Source of the DNA: Bacteroidales bacterium
GTDB taxonomy: Bacteria; Bacteroidota; Bacteroidia; Bacteroidales; UBA932
Direction of reading: 5' to 3'
NCBI GenBank assembly: GCA_017631875.1
Contig: JAGBSL010000029.1
Location: 1-15,231, forward strand
Length of the DNA stretch: 15,231 nucleotides
The position numbers and the translations under genes were made by a program. Below, one piece after another: positions 13,543-15,231 of the stretch. Every line of letters begins with the position of its first letter. Position 1 is the first letter of the stretch. Below the pieces are notes generated by a model. The model ran no database searches and had not been told where the DNA came from. It worked only from the letters and a program-made list of their open reading frames with translations.

Positions 13543-13578
13543 AACAAAAGTGTTATCGATATAAACTATATTGTTTTA

Positions 13579-15231
13579 TTAGTTGTTTTTCAGCGCATTG
13601 AGCGAAGCGGTGATACTTTCGATCTTCGAGAGTGAATCTGCCTCCTTTTTGCGCTCTACAGCAACTACAGCCTCAGGTGCGTTGGCTACGAAGCGCTCGT
13701 TAGAGAGCTTCTTACGCACGCTGTCAAGGAATTTCTGCTGGTATGCGAGCTCTGCCTCGAGCTTTGCAATCTCCTCTTCAACGTTGATCAGACCTGTGAG
13801 AGGAACGAACATCTCGACAGTCCTTACCATGAAGCGCTGAGCTGTCGACATATCACCTTCAGCCTCGCCTACTGTCACGTTTGCAAGCTTCACAACAACT
13901 GGAAGAACCTCTGCAGGGAATGCCCCCTTGATCTTAAGGTCGAGCGACTCTCTTGGCGAGAGGTTCTTGCTCTGGCGGATGTTACGCACGCCTGCCACTG
14001 CCTCGCATGCCATTTCGAATGCTGCAATGAACTCTGCGTCGTATGGCTTCGCCTGTGGATAACGCTGATTCATGATGGTCTCGCCTGCCTTGCGCTCAGC
14101 CATATTCTGCCAGAGTTCCTCTGTGATGAACGGCATGATCGGGTGGATCATCTTAAGGAGAGCATCGAAGAATCCGATTGTCGCGTCGTATGTAGTCTTG
14201 TCGATTCCGGCACCGTATGCAGGCTTGACAGCCTCAAGGTACCATGCGCAGAAGTCATCCCAGAAGAACTTGTAGATAGTCATCAGCGCATCAGAGATAC
14301 GGAACTTGCTGAAATGGTCGTTTACAGTCTCGATTACCTGGCTGAGCTTGTTGTCGAACCACTTGACAGCCACTGCAGATGCCTCTGGCTGCTGCGCTGC
14401 TGCATCTACTGTCCATCCTGTCACGAGACGGAAGGCGTTCCATACCTTATTATTGAAGTTACGTCCCTGCTCGATCTGCGACTCATCGTAGAGGATGTCG
14501 TTTCCTGCAGAGCTGCACAGGAGCATGCCGAGACGCACAGCGTCTGCGCCATATTTAGCGATAAGGTCAAGCGGATCCGGAGAGTTTCCGAGAGTCTTCG
14601 ACATCTTGCGTCCGAGTTTGTCGCGTACGATACCGGTGAGGTATACGTTGCGGAACGGTACGTCGTTCATGAACTCGTTTCCGGCCATGATCATACGTGC
14701 CACCCAAAAGAAGAGGATATCCGGACCTGTAACGAGGTCATTTGTAGGATAATAGTATGCAAGATCCTTGTTAGGCTCAGCTTCTGGATGTCCGGCCTTA
14801 TATGTGTCGAACACCGAGATTGGCCAGAGCCATGATGAGAACCATGTGTCGAGAACGTCCTCGTCCTGACGGAGGTCTGCAGCCGTAAGGTTTGCATCGA
14901 TAGCCTGTGCAGCCTCGAGAGCCTTCTCCGCTGTTTCAGCAACAACTACCTGTCCATCAGGGAGATAGTATGCAGGAATGCGCTGTCCCCACCAGAGCTG
15001 ACGTGAGATACACCAGTCGCGTACGTTCTCCATCCAGTGGCGGTATGTGTTGCGGTATTTGTCTGGAATGAGCTTTACAGCACCGCTCTCAACTGACTCG
15101 AGAGCGTCCTTTGCAAGCGCTTCCATCTTAAGGAACCACTGCATTGAAAGTCTTGGCTCGATAACAGCGTTTGTTCTCTCAGAATAACCTACTGGAGAAG
15201 TATTATCCTCCATCTTGTAGAGGTTTCCAGC
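13579..15231 (-). CDS. valS: Valyl-tRNA synthetase, C-terminal part
   Basis: About 550 residues of ValS are visible; the frame stays open to the right edge, so the N-terminus with the HIGH motif is outside. The visible part begins near the end of the editing domain and re-enters the catalytic domain (WCISRQLWWGQRIPAYYLPD, DEDVLDTWFSSWLWP). The ATP-binding KMSKS motif appears as GRKMSKTLGNSPDP. Then come the anticodon-binding helical domain (FNNKVWNAFRL, PIMPFITEELWQNM) and the C-terminal coiled-coil arm (VEEEIAKLEAELAYQQKF to NALKNN), which is a hallmark of ValS within the Ile/Leu/Val group. The enzyme charges tRNA-Val with valine. It is the most upstream visible gene of the leftward operon; its promoter is not in the window. 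Confidence 0.96.
   Translation of the reverse strand, partial: AGNLYKMEDNTSPVGYSERTNAVIEPRLSMQWFLKMEALAKDALESVESGAVKLIPDKYRNTYRHWMENVRDWCISRQLWWGQRIPAYYLPDGQVVVAETAEKALEAAQAIDANLTAADLRQDEDVLDTWFSSWLWPISVFDTYKAGHPEAEPNKDLAYYYPTNDLVTGPDILFFWVARMIMAGNEFMNDVPFRNVYLTGIVRDKLGRKMSKTLGNSPDPLDLIAKYGADAVRLGMLLCSSAGNDILYDESQIEQGRNFNNKVWNAFRLVTGWTVDAAAQQPEASAVAVKWFDNKLSQVIETVNDHFSKFRISDALMTIYKFFWDDFCAWYLEAVKPAYGAGIDKTTYDATIGFFDALLKMIHPIMPFITEELWQNMAERKAGETIMNQRYPQAKPYDAEFIAAFEMACEAVAGVRNIRQSKNLSPRESLDLKIKGAFPAEVLPVVVKLANVTVGEAEGDMSTAQRFMVRTVEMFVPLTGLINVEEEIAKLEAELAYQQKFLDSVRKKLSNERFVANAPEAVVAVERKKEADSLSKIESITASLNALKNN

Noticed and set aside
13543..13578. Promoter for the thioesterase-tat genes (CACTTTTG on the minus strand)
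   Set aside because: It ends in TTTG but has CA where TA is required, and no properly spaced TTG was found. Read-through from valS is simpler.
13144..13635. Open frame of 163 codons on the plus strand over the thioesterase gene
   Set aside because: It covers the thioesterase gene and the end of valS in antisense, its product has no recognisable domain, and the hotdog-fold protein on the minus strand is convincing.
14143..14835. Open frame of 230 codons on the plus strand, antisense to valS
   Set aside because: It lies wholly inside valS, a strongly supported gene on the other strand. It resembles no family, and long antisense frames are expected opposite such coding sequence.

Overview
This window reads as ordinary core chromosome of a Bacteroidales bacterium (phylum Bacteroidota). 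The evidence is the promoter type (TTG or TTTG near -33 and TAnnTTTG near -7, seen several times), the lack of strong Shine-Dalgarno sequences, and the gene content: a Tat system with only TatA and TatC visible, a secreted GIN-domain protein, an extended QueA-type enzyme and a Bacteroidota-type acyltransferase with an NHRD motif. I cannot name a genus. No mobile element, phage gene, tRNA, rRNA, CRISPR array or defence system was found.

Left block (1-3030): the 3' end of an MscS-type mechanosensitive channel runs rightward and meets, at a near-perfect bidirectional hairpin terminator, a leftward pair, queA then a glycerolipid-type acyltransferase. The acyltransferase has its own promoter overlapping the end of queA.

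Divergent AT-rich spacer (3031-3560): about 530 bases without a gene, holding promoter elements, palindromes, an inverted repeat and three CTAATTG copies spaced exactly 42 bp apart. This is the least explained part of the window.

Rightward block (3561-7483): an XRE-type helix-turn-helix regulator, a class 2-like dihydroorotate dehydrogenase (pyrD) with class 1-like active-site residues, cinA 14 bases after pyrD, and an EamA/DMT transporter that ends tail to tail with the next block.

Leftward block (15231-7480): a tightly packed run read as valS (3' part), a YbgC-type thioesterase, tatA, tatC, an ABC-F ATPase, rlmB, a secreted GIN-domain protein and an M19 dipeptidase. Gaps are 0-36 bases, with several stop/start contacts, and I see no convincing internal promoter, so it is probably one operon. 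It joins translation (valS, ABC-F, rlmB) with protein export (tatA, tatC) and envelope or peptide functions.

No clearly new multi-gene system is visible. The best leads are the unusual PyrD active site, the phased repeats and possible unannotated transcript in the spacer, and the odd catalytic motifs of the acyltransferase and ABC-F protein.
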